From Acidobacteriota bacterium (GTDB taxonomy: Bacteria > Zixibacteria > MSB-5A5 > GN15 > FEB-12): DNA of 64,000 nt. The position numbers were made by a program, and so were the translations under genes. The stretch spans positions 140,264-204,263 of the forward strand of contig DATKXK010000014.1 of NCBI GenBank assembly GCA_035529075.1, read 5' to 3'. Shown here piece by piece: positions 26,809 to 36,691 of this stretch. The notes below the pieces were generated by a model. The model made no database searches and was not told where the DNA came from. It was given only the letters and a program-made list of their open reading frames with translations. Positions within the stretch are counted from its first letter, which is position 1, and each line of letters opens with the position of its first letter.

Positions 26809-29505
26809 GTGAAAACTGTTGTGAAGCTTTGCGCACTTTTCCTGCTCCTGGCTCCGGCGGCCGTCGGGGAGGTTGCTGACCATTTTGAATTGAACGCCTC
26901 TCCGGCAACGGGTGTAGCCAGCAATACGGCCCTTGAGGCCCTGCGGCACGGTCTCTCCGCCGATTCCGTGGGCATCTGGCTGGCCACCGGGAAGGGCGTG
27001 AACTTCTCGTTTGACGGCGGTCAGACCTGGTTTATCCGCGACGCCCGCGACGGCCTGGTCAGCGATGTTATCTCGGCGCTGTTTTCAGTGGGCGGTCGGC
27101 TCTGGGCGGGATCTCTTCACTACGAGTTGATAAAAGAGCAGCTATTCTCCATTTCGGACGGCCTTTCCTTCAGTGACAACAACGGTGAGACGTGGACGCA
27201 GATCAACTTCGGACCGTCGGGCCTGGACATACCGTTCGTATGGGGCGGGGACCGAACGGTGTACGACGTTACCGGCCATATCGACTCCGGCTTTTTCAAT
27301 CACCTGGCGGACCCGGCCCCCACCGAATGGCTGTTCTTTTCCGCCTTTGCCGGCGGCCTTCTGGCTTCCCAGGACGGGGGTATGCACTGGCGACGGATCT
27401 ACCCGTCAGCGATGGACTCGGTGCAGTACTATTCGGGCGGTGCTCCTTCTTACGCCAACCGGAACTTCTCGTGTGCCGTGGATACGTCGCATGCCGACAC
27501 TCTCGTGCTGTGGAACGGAACGGCCAACGGCGTGTACCAGTACGTCTTCGTCACGCCTCGGGAGAAGCTGTATTCTCGCCGCGTGAACCGGCTGGCCTTC
27601 TGCGATACCTGCTCTGACAGCGCCGTCGGCGGTATCCTGTTTGTCGCCGGGGACAACGGCTTCAGCCGGGGGAGGCTGACCGGCGGGCCGTATGAAACGC
27701 GGTTTAAAGACGTGGACGGCCTTCCCGGGTCGTTCGTATCGGCTCTTATCGACGTCGGCGGCAACCTGCTGGTCGGAACCGTCGACACCGGGTCAGGTGC
27801 CTCGGCCGGTCTGGCCGTCTCGACCGACGTCGGAGACTCCTTCTCGCCGGTAACGCTGCCGGGCGTGGTCGGCCCTGATCGCGTTATCTCGGACTTCACG
27901 CTCATGAACGGGCGTTTGTACCTGGCCGCCCAGACAGCCGGACTGTTCGTCTCGCTGGACGACGGACTGTCATGGAATCCCGTTCCCCTCGACACGCTCA
28001 CGGCGCCCGACGTGAACACCGTGAACGCCCTCAACGTCAAGGAGGACACGCTGCTGCTTGGAACCGATGCCGGTCTCGCGGCCCTGTTTATGGATGCCGT
28101 GGGGAATGTCGATTCCAGCAGCCTTACGCCGTTTCCGGAAGGTGACAGCAGCTCGAGCAGAATCATTCGCGTCAAGACGCAGGTCTTTACCGATACCCTT
28201 GACAACGTGGACTCGACGATCATCTGGACGATACATCGCCCGCTCTCGCCGGCCGGTCAGCCTATGGTGGGTCGCCGCGGATTGGTCATTGACACCATCG
28301 CCAACGACACTACGACGGTCTGGGCCCACCTGCAGGTGGGAGCCCCGGTGTTCGACGTCAACTTTTTCGGAGTCACGGCTTTCGTGACCGGCTATTTCAA
28401 CGGCGTCAGCGTCCGCTTCACGACCACCGGCCAGAACCCGGAAAATCCCTTCACGGTCCGGCAGGTGGACGAGTATGGTGTGGTTCGGGACAGACTCGAC
28501 GACGACACGGTCACGGTCATGGAACTGCGGGGGGATACGGTTCTCTTCGGCAGCCACAACGGCTTTGCCTACTCTTTAGACGGCGGGCTGACGTTCACGA
28601 TTGTGCGCCCCAATCTGGACACGCTCAAATCCGACTTTGTTATCAATCATACGTTCCAGTCCAGCCTGAATTTTGATGATTCCACTTACGGCCTGACGGG
28701 TGATTTCATTCCCGCCCTGGGTGTAAAGTACGGCGATGCGGGGGTCGCCCATGTCTGGGCATCGGGAAGGCAGGTCACGGACGGCTTTGCGGGCGGCCGT
28801 TCGGTTGGGAGGTTCACCAAGCCGGAGGTGGTCACCGTTGTCGACACGGTCACGGGCGACACGATCTCGGTCGACACGGTGGGATACAGCGTCCGCTGGC
28901 AGGCCGTCGATACGAGCAACTTCGCCTGGAATTTCGAGTTTGTCGGTGATTCCACGTTCTCCGGGACCGATGCAGGCCTGTTTTTGGATATCGGCCCGGC
29001 CGTCCTGGGGTCAAGCGTCCGGGTGCCGCTGGTGAACGAATCCACCGGCGAGCAGCTCGTTGACCCGGGAACTACGGTGCTGGCCGTCGAGGCCCTGGAC
29101 ACGTTTCTCTGGGTAGGCACCGACGACGGCACCGTACGCCTGTCGCTGAGCCCTTTCCTTGACAACCGCCTGATTCGAAAGGTTGACTCCGCGGACCAGG
29201 TTTACGCGTTCCCGGTGCCGTTCAGCCCCGGTCGCGATAACGGGCAGACGGTGGACTTTCATTTCCCGGTCAGGGAGGCGGGCTACGTCACGGTGGAGAT
29301 ATATGATTTCGCCATGAACCTCGTGGCCAGGCCCATCGACCACGTGTTTTACGAGGCAGGCATCTATCCGGGCGAATCGTCCCAGGGGATCATCTGGGAC
29401 GGACGAAACGGCAGGGGTGACATTGTTGCGGTCGGAGTCTACTACTTTAAGGTTCGATCCGGATCCGGCGAGGAACGCTGGGGCAAACTGGCCGTTATGC
29501 CGTAA
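26809..29505 (+). CDS. Secreted beta-propeller protein with Por-type C-terminal domain
   Basis: 898 residues with a GTG start after CTGGAG; no ATG lies nearby. A signal peptide ends near residue 20. Repeated BNR/sortilin-like elements follow: FSFDGGQTWF, FSDNNGETW, ASQDGGMHW, VSTDVGDSF, VSLDDGLSW and YSLDGGLTF, indicating one or two beta-propellers. The last ~95 residues are FlgD-like (YAFPVPFSPGRDNGQTVDF ... VAVGVYYFKV), a divergent sorting domain with PVPFSP in place of YPNPFNP. It is followed after 10 nt by two PorV-like genes, so cargo and transporter parts share an operon. Ligand or activity unknown. Confidence 0.88.
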   Translation: MKTVVKLCALFLLLAPAAVGEVADHFELNASPATGVASNTALEALRHGLSADSVGIWLATGKGVNFSFDGGQTWFIRDARDGLVSDVISALFSVGGRLWAGSLHYELIKEQLFSISDGLSFSDNNGETWTQINFGPSGLDIPFVWGGDRTVYDVTGHIDSGFFNHLADPAPTEWLFFSAFAGGLLASQDGGMHWRRIYPSAMDSVQYYSGGAPSYANRNFSCAVDTSHADTLVLWNGTANGVYQYVFVTPREKLYSRRVNRLAFCDTCSDSAVGGILFVAGDNGFSRGRLTGGPYETRFKDVDGLPGSFVSALIDVGGNLLVGTVDTGSGASAGLAVSTDVGDSFSPVTLPGVVGPDRVISDFTLMNGRLYLAAQTAGLFVSLDDGLSWNPVPLDTLTAPDVNTVNALNVKEDTLLLGTDAGLAALFMDAVGNVDSSSLTPFPEGDSSSSRIIRVKTQVFTDTLDNVDSTIIWTIHRPLSPAGQPMVGRRGLVIDTIANDTTTVWAHLQVGAPVFDVNFFGVTAFVTGYFNGVSVRFTTTGQNPENPFTVRQVDEYGVVRDRLDDDTVTVMELRGDTVLFGSHNGFAYSLDGGLTFTIVRPNLDTLKSDFVINHTFQSSLNFDDSTYGLTGDFIPALGVKYGDAGVAHVWASGRQVTDGFAGGRSVGRFTKPEVVTVVDTVTGDTISVDTVGYSVRWQAVDTSNFAWNFEFVGDSTFSGTDAGLFLDIGPAVLGSSVRVPLVNESTGEQLVDPGTTVLAVEALDTFLWVGTDDGTVRLSLSPFLDNRLIRKVDSADQVYAFPVPFSPGRDNGQTVDFHFPVREAGYVTVEIYDFAMNLVARPIDHVFYEAGIYPGESSQGIIWDGRNGRGDIVAVGVYYFKVRSGSGEERWGKLAVMP

Positions 29506-29515
29506 GGGAGAAGAG

Positions 29516-30502
29516 ATGAATTACCGAATCCTTGTCAGCGCGGTGCTTATCGGCGTACTCTGGGCCTGCCCGGGGCGGTCGGCCGAGGGCGACGGCGGGT
29601 ATGCCGGAGCCTTTTTCCAGGTACCGGCGGGAGCGCGCCCGACGGCCATGGGGGGAGCCTATCTTGCGGTTTCCGACGACGGTGCGGCTCCGCTTTTCAA
29701 CCCGGCCGGGCTGGCCAATCTCAAGCGACCTCTGGTCGGAAGTTCGTATCGGGCGATGAAACTGGACCGGTCCCTGGGCTACATCACCGTCATGTTTCCG
29801 GTTCAGGGCAGCGCCGTGGTCGGGGCCCACTGGCTGTATGCCGGATCGGGCTCGGTCGAGGCGAGGGATTCCGACGGTGACCTCCTGGGAAGGGATATCA
29901 GCAACAACAACCACCAGTTTGCGGCCGTGTTCGCCAAACGGTTTGAACGCTACCTGGCCTTTGGTATCAATCTCGGCTACCTGTACTCAACGATGCCCGA
30001 AATCAACGCCGCTTCGGTCGGCTTCGATTTCGGCCTGATGTTCTATGTTGATCAGCTGTTCGACCGCGAAAAACGCGAGGAGCTGCCGGTGAAGGATATC
30101 CAGGTCGGCCTGACGTTCAAGAACGTGTCCAAAAGATATTCGTGGAACTCGGAGACCTACCTCGCCAAGTATACGACGAACGCCACGGGTTCGGAACGTG
30201 ATGACGACGTCCCCCTGGAGTTCGGTCTTGGCGCCGCCGGTCGCTTCGCAGATCGCAGGCTGCTGCTGGCCGCCGACGTCCTGAAAAATGAAAAGCAGGG
30301 CACTCAATTACATGCCGGCGCTGAATTCTACGTGTCCGAAGAGTTTGCCCTTCGCTCCGGTTACTCCGACGGGCGGTTCACGGCCGGCACCGGTTACATG
30401 TTTCGGCTCGGCAGCCGGGTTCTGCTGATTGATTACGCTTTTACTACCGATAAAGCCGATGAAGGTTCGGAGCACATCTTCTCGTTCGACGTGCAATTCT
30501 AA
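29516..30502 (+). CDS. PorV/PorQ-family outer-membrane beta-barrel protein
   Basis: 328 residues. ATG 29516 follows AAGGGAG and starts a signal peptide ending at GRSA. The family signature is clear: FFQVPAGARPTAMGGAYLAV, DDGAAPLFNPAGLA, then alternating barrel strands and a C-terminal strand ending FSFDVQF. PorV-type barrels are FadL-like and, in type IX secretion, carry cargo from the translocon to the sorting complex. Lies between a cargo-type protein and a second family member. Confidence 0.87.
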   Translation: MNYRILVSAVLIGVLWACPGRSAEGDGGYAGAFFQVPAGARPTAMGGAYLAVSDDGAAPLFNPAGLANLKRPLVGSSYRAMKLDRSLGYITVMFPVQGSAVVGAHWLYAGSGSVEARDSDGDLLGRDISNNNHQFAAVFAKRFERYLAFGINLGYLYSTMPEINAASVGFDFGLMFYVDQLFDREKREELPVKDIQVGLTFKNVSKRYSWNSETYLAKYTTNATGSERDDDVPLEFGLGAAGRFADRRLLLAADVLKNEKQGTQLHAGAEFYVSEEFALRSGYSDGRFTAGTGYMFRLGSRVLLIDYAFTTDKADEGSEHIFSFDVQF

Positions 30503-30514
30503 GGGCTCGTTTGG

Positions 30515-31420
30515 ATGGTACGGATACGCGCATCGTGTTTGACGTTCTTACTCGTCATTTGCCTGACCGGGGCTGCCGAGGTGCAGGCCCAGCTCGGGCT
30601 GGCGCTGATGAAGGTTGAGCCGGCGGCCCGTCCATCAGGGATGGGCGGGGCGTTTGTTTCAGTCACCGGCGACCCGAACGCTCCGGCGTACAATCCGGCG
30701 GGGGCCGTCATGACCGAACGGTTTGTCGCTTCGCTTGGTCACAACACCTACTGGACCAACGTACGCCTCGAGACCGGCTACGCCGTGGCCCCGCTGAGCA
30801 GCCGAACGTACCTTCACGGCGGGTTCCGGTTTGCCTCGGTGGACGATATCGAGGGCCGGTCCGCACCATCGGCCGAGCCGGACGTCGTTTTCGAGGCCAG
30901 GGACATTTCGTTCAAGGCCGGGCTGGCTTACCGGTACACTGAACGGTTCAGCGCCGGCTTTGCCGTGGGCTGGTTCATGGAGAAGATCGGGGCCTGGCGC
31001 GGGTCGGCGTTCAACGTCGACGCAGGCCTGTTGTACAGGATCACGCCGGTAATCGTAGTCGGCGCCTCGGTCGTCAATAACGGCTGTGATTTCAATCTTA
31101 AGCTCGACGGTAATCCGTCCAGCGAAGATATTGCCCTGCCGACGACCTACCGTGCCGGCGGCTCGTACCGCTACGACCGGTATCTCGGGGCCGTGGACGT
31201 GGTGATGCTGGAAGAGAAGGTACATGTCCACGCCGGGGCCGAGGCGGTCCTGCACGAGAGTCTATCCATCCGCTCGGGCTACATGTTCAACTATGATTCG
31301 AAGAACTTCACGGCCGGGGCGTCGTTCACCCGGCACAACTTCACTTTTGACTACGCTTTCGTACCGTACACAAACGACCTGGGGACAAGTCATCTCTTTA
31401 ACCTGACTGTGACCATATAA
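30515..31420 (+). CDS. PorV/PorQ-family outer-membrane beta-barrel protein, second copy
   Basis: 301 residues with a signal peptide ending at VQA. It opens LALMKVEPAARPSGMGGAFVSV and continues APAYNPAGAVM, the same signature as the gene 12 nt upstream, but the rest has diverged, so this is an old duplication. The last strand ends HLFNLTVTI. Probable FadL-like barrel of the type IX apparatus or a relative. Confidence 0.85.
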   Translation: MVRIRASCLTFLLVICLTGAAEVQAQLGLALMKVEPAARPSGMGGAFVSVTGDPNAPAYNPAGAVMTERFVASLGHNTYWTNVRLETGYAVAPLSSRTYLHGGFRFASVDDIEGRSAPSAEPDVVFEARDISFKAGLAYRYTERFSAGFAVGWFMEKIGAWRGSAFNVDAGLLYRITPVIVVGASVVNNGCDFNLKLDGNPSSEDIALPTTYRAGGSYRYDRYLGAVDVVMLEEKVHVHAGAEAVLHESLSIRSGYMFNYDSKNFTAGASFTRHNFTFDYAFVPYTNDLGTSHLFNLTVTI

Positions 31421-31438
31421 GAAACAGGAGCTACCCTG

Positions 31439-32557
31439 ATGGCCAAGTATCGGATCGCCTGGCTACCCGGTGATGGTGTCGGTAACGACGTCATGGAAGC
31501 GGCCAGAATCGTTCTGGACGCAATCCGGCTTGACGCCGAGTATATCCCCGGCGACGTCGGCTGGGAATTCTGGAAACGGGAAGCCAACCCGCTGCCCGAC
31601 CGCACCCTCGACCTGCTGAGAAACACCGACTGTGCCCTTTTTGGAGCCATCACGTCGCGCCCTAAAGAGGAGGCCCAGAAGGACCTCATCCCGGAGCTTC
31701 AGGGTAAGGGGCACGTATACGCCTCGCCGATAGTCCGCATGCGGCAGGAGCTGAACCTCCGCACCAACCTCCGCCCCTGCAGGGCATACGAAGGCAACCC
31801 GCTCAACTACAAAGGCGGTATCGACATTGTCGTGTTCCGCGAGAATACCGAGGATTTATACTCCGGCGTGGAGTTTCACCCCGTCCCGGACGAAGTGCGC
31901 GACGTCCTGAAGAAACACAACAAGAAAATGGCCCGCTTCGACCGTGTACCGGGCGAAGACATGGCGATATCGCTGCGCATCGTTACCCGAAACGCCAGCC
32001 GGAACATCATCACCGACGCCTTCGAATACGCGAAAAAGACCGGGCGCAAGAACGTCACCGTCGTCGAGAAACCGAACGTCATCCGCGAGACGTCGGGATT
32101 GATCGTTCGCACGGCCCGCGAGGTGGCCCGGGATTACCCCGGTATCGAATTGTGGGAAACCAACATCGACGCCATGTGCATGTGGTTGATCAAGAACCCG
32201 CTGGACTACAGTGTCCTTGTCACCTCGAACATGTTCGGGGATATAGTCTCCGATCTGTGTGCGCAACTGGTCGGCGGCCTTGGTTTTGCCGCCTCCGGCA
32301 ATATTGGTGACGACTACGCGGTCTTCGAACCGACCCACGGATCGGCGCCCAAATACGCCGGGCAGTACAAAGTCAACCCGATGGCTATGCTCCTGTCGGT
32401 CAAGCTGATGCTGGAATGGCTGGGGGAGACGGCCAGTGCCGACACCCTGGAGAAGGCCATCGCCGGCGTGATCAGGGAAGGCAGGATCCGCACTTACGAC
32501 ATGGGTGGCACCAATTCTACGCTCGATGTAGCCAAAGCCGTGGCAGCCGGGGTTTAG
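31439..32557 (+). CDS. Isocitrate/isopropylmalate dehydrogenase family enzyme, probably isocitrate dehydrogenase
   Basis: 372 residues. It opens [18 protein letters not shown]; substrate region [63 protein letters not shown]; and coenzyme loop [10 protein letters not shown]. In E. coli isocitrate dehydrogenase the Lys-Tyr of PKYAGQ binds the NADP 2'-phosphate, where isopropylmalate dehydrogenases have Asp-Ile, so NADP and isocitrate are likely. Homoisocitrate or another 2-hydroxyacid remains possible. It is 18 nt after the second PorV gene, with no relation in function that I can see. Confidence 0.85.
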   Translation: MAKYRIAWLPGDGVGNDVMEAARIVLDAIRLDAEYIPGDVGWEFWKREANPLPDRTLDLLRNTDCALFGAITSRPKEEAQKDLIPELQGKGHVYASPIVRMRQELNLRTNLRPCRAYEGNPLNYKGGIDIVVFRENTEDLYSGVEFHPVPDEVRDVLKKHNKKMARFDRVPGEDMAISLRIVTRNASRNIITDAFEYAKKTGRKNVTVVEKPNVIRETSGLIVRTAREVARDYPGIELWETNIDAMCMWLIKNPLDYSVLVTSNMFGDIVSDLCAQLVGGLGFAASGNIGDDYAVFEPTHGSAPKYAGQYKVNPMAMLLSVKLMLEWLGETASADTLEKAIAGVIREGRIRTYDMGGTNSTLDVAKAVAAGV

Positions 32558-32594
32558 GCCGGAGTCTTGCCGGAAAGTCAGTCCGGGCTCATCT

Positions 32595-33200
32595 TCAAGC
32601 TCGCATGGCGTTGAGCCGTTCGATTATCAAGGAACGGGCTTCCTGCAACGCTTTGCCCCGGTGGCTGACGAGGTTCTTTTCTTCCAGCGTCATGTCCGAG
32701 AAGCGCTTTTGCTTCGGGGGATAGTAAAAGACCGGATCGTACCCGAACCCCTCGGCCCCGGCGATGTCCTCTGTTATGCGGCCCTCCGCCGTCCCTTCAA
32801 CGGTCTGGACTTCCTCGCTGTCCCAGGCGATGGCGATCACGCAACGGAAACGTGCGGTGCGGCGCTCGGCGGGGACGCCCTCAAGTTCCCGTAACAGCTT
32901 CTCGTTGTTGTCGCGGTACGTACAACCCTCTCCGGCAAAGCGGGATGAGAGGACACCCGGAGCGCCGCCCAGGGCGTCCACCTGTAGACCGGAGTCGTCG
33001 GCCAGGGTCGGATGTTCACAGAATTCGGCGACCGTTCTGGCCTTGAGAACAGCGTTCTCTTCCAGCGTGGTTCCGGTTTCCGCGACCTCCGGGAATTCGA
33101 GGTAATCGTCGGCGGTCAGGATAGTGACCGGCAGGTCGCCAAGAAGTTGCGTTATCTCCCTGACCTTGTCGGGGTTATTTGTCGCCAGAACGAGCTGCAT
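32595..33200 (-). CDS. rdgB: XTP/dITP diphosphatase (RdgB/HAM1)
   Basis: 201 residues, normal length. It opens LVLATNNPDKVREI; TTLEENAVLKAR, LADDSGLQVDALGGAPGV, SSRFAG, GFGYDPVF and SHRGKAL are family motifs. It removes deaminated purine nucleotides such as dITP and XTP from the pool. Last gene of the smpB-amidase-murI-rdgB operon, 18 nt after murI. Confidence 0.95.
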   Translation of the reverse strand: MQLVLATNNPDKVREITQLLGDLPVTILTADDYLEFPEVAETGTTLEENAVLKARTVAEFCEHPTLADDSGLQVDALGGAPGVLSSRFAGEGCTYRDNNEKLLRELEGVPAERRTARFRCVIAIAWDSEEVQTVEGTAEGRITEDIAGAEGFGYDPVFYYPPKQKRFSDMTLEEKNLVSHRGKALQEARSLIIERLNAMRA

Positions 33201-33218
33201 GGGGCGGTCGACGGCACT

Positions 33219-34037
33219 TCAATACGCGTTGATATCCACTCTCGTAGTTTTCTCCACCACCTTCCCGAGAAACCGCGTGGCAACCTGCGAGAATTTCTCG
33301 GGGACGTCGGACACGAAGAACTTATGCTCTCCCTCGGGGGCCGGTTTCTGCGACGTGCGTGGCGTCAGCAGGTTGTCCTCGGCCAGGACCTGATACGCGG
33401 CCCGGGCAGCCTCTTCGCCGCTGTCGATCAGCGTGATACGGTCTCCCATGACGTCGGCAATGACGTGTTTGAGCAGGGGGTAGTGGGTGCATCCGAGGAT
33501 GAGGGTGTCGATACCGACGTCGTGCATGGTCTGGAGATAGTCACGCGCTATCAGGTACGTGGCTTCCTTGTCGATGTAACCTTCCTCGGCCAGGGGGACA
33601 AACAAGGGGCAGGCCAGTGAGAAGACTTTCAGATCGGGGCTGATTTCGTGGATCATCCGCGCATAGGCGTTGGAGCTGATGGTGGCGTGTGTTCCGATGA
33701 CGCCGATGCGTCCGTTTGTGGTGCCGTCCACGGCCGCCGTCGCACCCGGTCTGATCACGCCGACCATTTTGACCGGGAATTTACGGGCAATCTCGTCGAG
33801 CGCCACCGCGGAGGCGGTGTTGCACGCGCAAATGATGAATTTGACTTTGTGCTCCATCAGGAACGAGATGTCCTGGGCGGTGAACTTCGTGATGATCTCC
33901 CGGGACCGACCGCCGTAGGGGTAACGCCCCACGTCGCCGAAGTACACGATATCCTCGGCCGGCAGCAGCTTGAACACCTCGCGTGCCACTGTCAGGCCCC
34001 CCACTCCCGAGTCAAAGATGCCGATTGGCGCGTCCAT
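33219..34037 (-). CDS. murI: Glutamate racemase
   Basis: 272 residues. The paired catalytic cysteines are in CACNTASAVAL and LGCTHYPLL. IGIFDSGVGGLTV and YFGDVGRYPYG are family signatures. It makes D-glutamate for peptidoglycan in the cytoplasm, and sits next to a peptidoglycan amidase gene. Confidence 0.95.
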   Translation of the reverse strand: MDAPIGIFDSGVGGLTVAREVFKLLPAEDIVYFGDVGRYPYGGRSREIITKFTAQDISFLMEHKVKFIICACNTASAVALDEIARKFPVKMVGVIRPGATAAVDGTTNGRIGVIGTHATISSNAYARMIHEISPDLKVFSLACPLFVPLAEEGYIDKEATYLIARDYLQTMHDVGIDTLILGCTHYPLLKHVIADVMGDRITLIDSGEEAARAAYQVLAEDNLLTPRTSQKPAPEGEHKFFVSDVPEKFSQVATRFLGKVVEKTTRVDINAY

Positions 34038-34078
34038 ACCTGCTTGTGTCCTCCCGCGTTTATACCTGTTCGGATCGA

Positions 34079-35590
34079 TCAGAGACTCTCGTACTTGGCC
34101 TTGAACCGCTTGATGGCGTCATACAGGCCGGTGGCAATGTTGCGCTGGTATTTCTTGTCTCGCAACAGCTGTTCGTCCGTCTTGTTGGAGATAAAAGCCG
34201 ATTCCACCAGCACCGACGGCGCGAACACCTTGTTGAGCACAAAGAACCCGGCCTGATCGATGCCGCGAGCCGGCGTACTGCTGAAACGGCGAAACTCACG
34301 GTTCACCATCATGGCAAAGTCGTGCGATTCCACCTGGAATTCCGTCATGATCATCTCGTTGAGAATGCTGATAACGGGATCGAAGCCGTCCGAAGCGGAT
34401 TGTCCCTCGGTGTGCGCCTCGAAGGCCGAAAGCTCGCGCAGGAAGTAGCTGTTTTCCAGTTGCTCGACGGCGCGGGCTGAGTCGTTACGGGCCGGGGCCA
34501 GGAAGAAGACATTCCACCCCCGGACCTGTTGGTTGGGCGAGGCATTGGCGTGAATCGATATGAACAGGTCGGTCCCGGCCCTGTTGGCGACATCGGCACG
34601 ATCCTGGAGGCTGACCGTCCGATCCCGATCCCGGGTCATGATCACCTTGAATTCCTTGTCCTTTCGGATCAGCCCGGCCAGTTCGCGGGCGATCCTCAGG
34701 GCAACGTCCTTTTCGCGCGTTCCCCTGGGGCCGATGGCACCGTAATCCCTGCCGCCGTGCCCGGGATCGATGACTATGACGTCGATCTTGTCATCGGGAC
34801 CGAGAACCGGATTGGTGTCGGCCGTGTCTAGCTGGAAGTCGACGTCGGCTATCGAAATCTGTATGCGCGGCGGATCCTGGACGAGCTTGTCGTGCCATTT
34901 CTCGACGTTGCGCTTGAGGCGAATCGACACCTGACCCGTGCTCTCGACCTGGTGGGCTTCCAGACGATACATGTACCGTTTGTCGATGCGGGAGAGAAGG
35001 CGCGACCGGTTCAGCAGGCCATCGCGGATGGAGACGTTGACCCAATTGCCCTCCGTCATAAATACCTCGTAAGGCAGGGCGGTGGTCAGGTGGATCTCGA
35101 TAAGGAGCCCGTTGGCTTTGGGAGAGAACGAGATGTCGGTGACGTTGAAGTACTCGGCATCCACCCGCACGAACCGGGACCGAGCGTCCCAGGTGATCTT
35201 CCTGTCGTTGACCCTGTCCAGGAAGGGAAGAAACGTCTCTGCCGGAACGTACAACTGACCCTCTTTGAATCGGGCCGGGTACGTCATGTTGTACACGCTG
35301 TCACTGAGCTTGAAGAAAGGGGATTCAATCAGGAAGTCGAAGCGGTACGATATGTCCTTGAACCTGACCTCGTGGCCGATGGTCTCCCAGCCGAGACTGC
35401 CGCCGAGGATATCCGCCAGCTCAGAGAGCGATATGTACTCGGTCCCGCCGTCCGTGAAAGAGTTGATCTCCTCGTACCCGCCGGCCAGCTGCACCCGGAC
35501 GGTGGCTCCGGCGCGGGCGGCCAACAGAACGACCAGCATCGGGAGCAGCTTTACCAGGTTTCGGTAGACTCGACCTGCCGGAGGCTTCAC
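34079..35590 (-). CDS. N-acetylmuramoyl-L-alanine amidase with copper-amine-oxidase-N-like and AMIN-like domains
   Basis: 503 residues. A signal peptide is followed by a region like the copper amine oxidase N-terminal repeat (YISLSELADILGGSLGWE, GQLYVPAETFLPFLD), then an AMIN-like domain (~residues 150-240). The C-terminal amidase_3 domain has VIDPGHGGRDYGA with zinc His, the Glu in TREKDVALR, SIHANAS with a second zinc His, and VLVESAFISN with the catalytic Glu. It cleaves the amide between MurNAc and the stem peptide in the periplasm. It overlaps smpB by ATGA. Confidence 0.93.
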   Translation of the reverse strand: MKPPAGRVYRNLVKLLPMLVVLLAARAGATVRVQLAGGYEEINSFTDGGTEYISLSELADILGGSLGWETIGHEVRFKDISYRFDFLIESPFFKLSDSVYNMTYPARFKEGQLYVPAETFLPFLDRVNDRKITWDARSRFVRVDAEYFNVTDISFSPKANGLLIEIHLTTALPYEVFMTEGNWVNVSIRDGLLNRSRLLSRIDKRYMYRLEAHQVESTGQVSIRLKRNVEKWHDKLVQDPPRIQISIADVDFQLDTADTNPVLGPDDKIDVIVIDPGHGGRDYGAIGPRGTREKDVALRIARELAGLIRKDKEFKVIMTRDRDRTVSLQDRADVANRAGTDLFISIHANASPNQQVRGWNVFFLAPARNDSARAVEQLENSYFLRELSAFEAHTEGQSASDGFDPVISILNEMIMTEFQVESHDFAMMVNREFRRFSSTPARGIDQAGFFVLNKVFAPSVLVESAFISNKTDEQLLRDKKYQRNIATGLYDAIKRFKAKYESL

Positions 35591-36057
35591 TTGTCGACGT
35601 CCTTTCTCACGGCCCGCCGGATCTTTCGGTCGGCTTCAGCGCGGGCGATGGCTTGACGCTTGTCGTACTTCTTACGGCCGAGGCCGAGCCCCAGTTCGAC
35701 CTTAACGTAAGCTCCCCGGAAATACACGGCCAGCGGCACCAGGGTCATGCCTCGCTGCTGGGTACGGATGGCGAGCTTACGGATCTCCCGCTTGTGCATC
35801 AGCAGTCGGCGGGGCCGGATCGGGTCATGGTCTTCCTGCGCCATCTTGTACGGCGATATATGCAGGTTCTTCAGCACTGCCTGCCCGTCCTCAACCACGG
35901 CATAGGCGTCGGACAGATTGACCTTGCCCTCCCGGACGGACTTGACTTCGCTACCCCTGAGTTCCAGACCGGCCTCGACGGTGCTCTCTATATGGTAGTC
36001 ATAGCGCGCCTTGCGGTTCCGGGCAATCATCCTGACGGTGGCGTCCTGCTTGACCAT
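35587..36057 (-). CDS. smpB: SsrA-binding protein
   Basis: 156 residues. It opens IARNRKARYDYHIESTVEAGLEL; GSEVKSVREGKVNLSDAY and the C-terminal KKYDKRQAIARAEADRKI are SmpB signatures. SmpB carries tmRNA to stalled ribosomes. First gene of the operon. tmRNA was not seen in the window. Confidence 0.96.
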   Translation of the reverse strand: MVKQDATVRMIARNRKARYDYHIESTVEAGLELRGSEVKSVREGKVNLSDAYAVVEDGQAVLKNLHISPYKMAQEDHDPIRPRRLLMHKREIRKLAIRTQQRGMTLVPLAVYFRGAYVKVELGLGLGRKKYDKRQAIARAEADRKIRRAVRKDVDK

Positions 36058-36263
36058 CGGCTCACGATAGAAGAAGCCGGATACTATCGCAATCTAAAAA
36101 GGCCGGCCGGGGGTGGTGTGCATGCGGTTGGCCCGGCTGACCGGAGGCGACGGCCGCTCTGGCGACCTGTCCGTAAACTATCGGGCAGGACCGCCGATAT
36201 ACGGAAACAAGGCTGGGCATACGAGTAATCCGGTCAGCATGACAAGAGGATGGTTTGCTACCC

Positions 36264-36677
36264 ATGAGCACGGACCAGGCCAGGATCACCGGAACTATAC
36301 TGGTCGTCGATGATGACGAGGCGATCCTGCAGACTATAAAGACCATTCTGTCCGAATGCGGCCATACTGTCCTGACCGCCAGGGACGGGACCAAGGGACT
36401 GGCCGCCGCGGAGCAGACGAGTCCGGATCTGATCCTTATGGATGTCGTTATGCCGGAGATGGACGGCTACGAGACTACACGGCGGCTCAGGGAGAGGCCT
36501 CACCTGAAGAATGTACCGGTGATTTTCCTGTCCGGCCGGTCGACCGGCGAGGACGCCGGCCGGTCGTTCGCCCACGGGGGACTGACCTTTGTGAGGAAGC
36601 CCTTCTCCACGCAGCAACTTACTGACCTGGTGGCACTTACCCTTCAATCGCTGGATGAGTCCGGGGAGACCGGGTAA
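36264..36677 (+). CDS. Single-domain response regulator
   Basis: 137 residues, CheY-like receiver only. Acidic pair in ILVVDDDEA, phospho-acceptor Asp60 (LILMDVVMPEMDG), and Lys in FVRKPFS. ATG 36264 is used; TTG 36255 is an alternative. It has no output domain and no histidine kinase nearby. It lies 14 nt before a second receiver with the matching GRSF..GG..F..KPFS stretch, so the pair arose by duplication. Confidence 0.9.
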   Translation: MSTDQARITGTILVVDDDEAILQTIKTILSECGHTVLTARDGTKGLAAAEQTSPDLILMDVVMPEMDGYETTRRLRERPHLKNVPVIFLSGRSTGEDAGRSFAHGGLTFVRKPFSTQQLTDLVALTLQSLDESGETG

Positions 36678-36691
36678 AGGAATGTGCGCCA

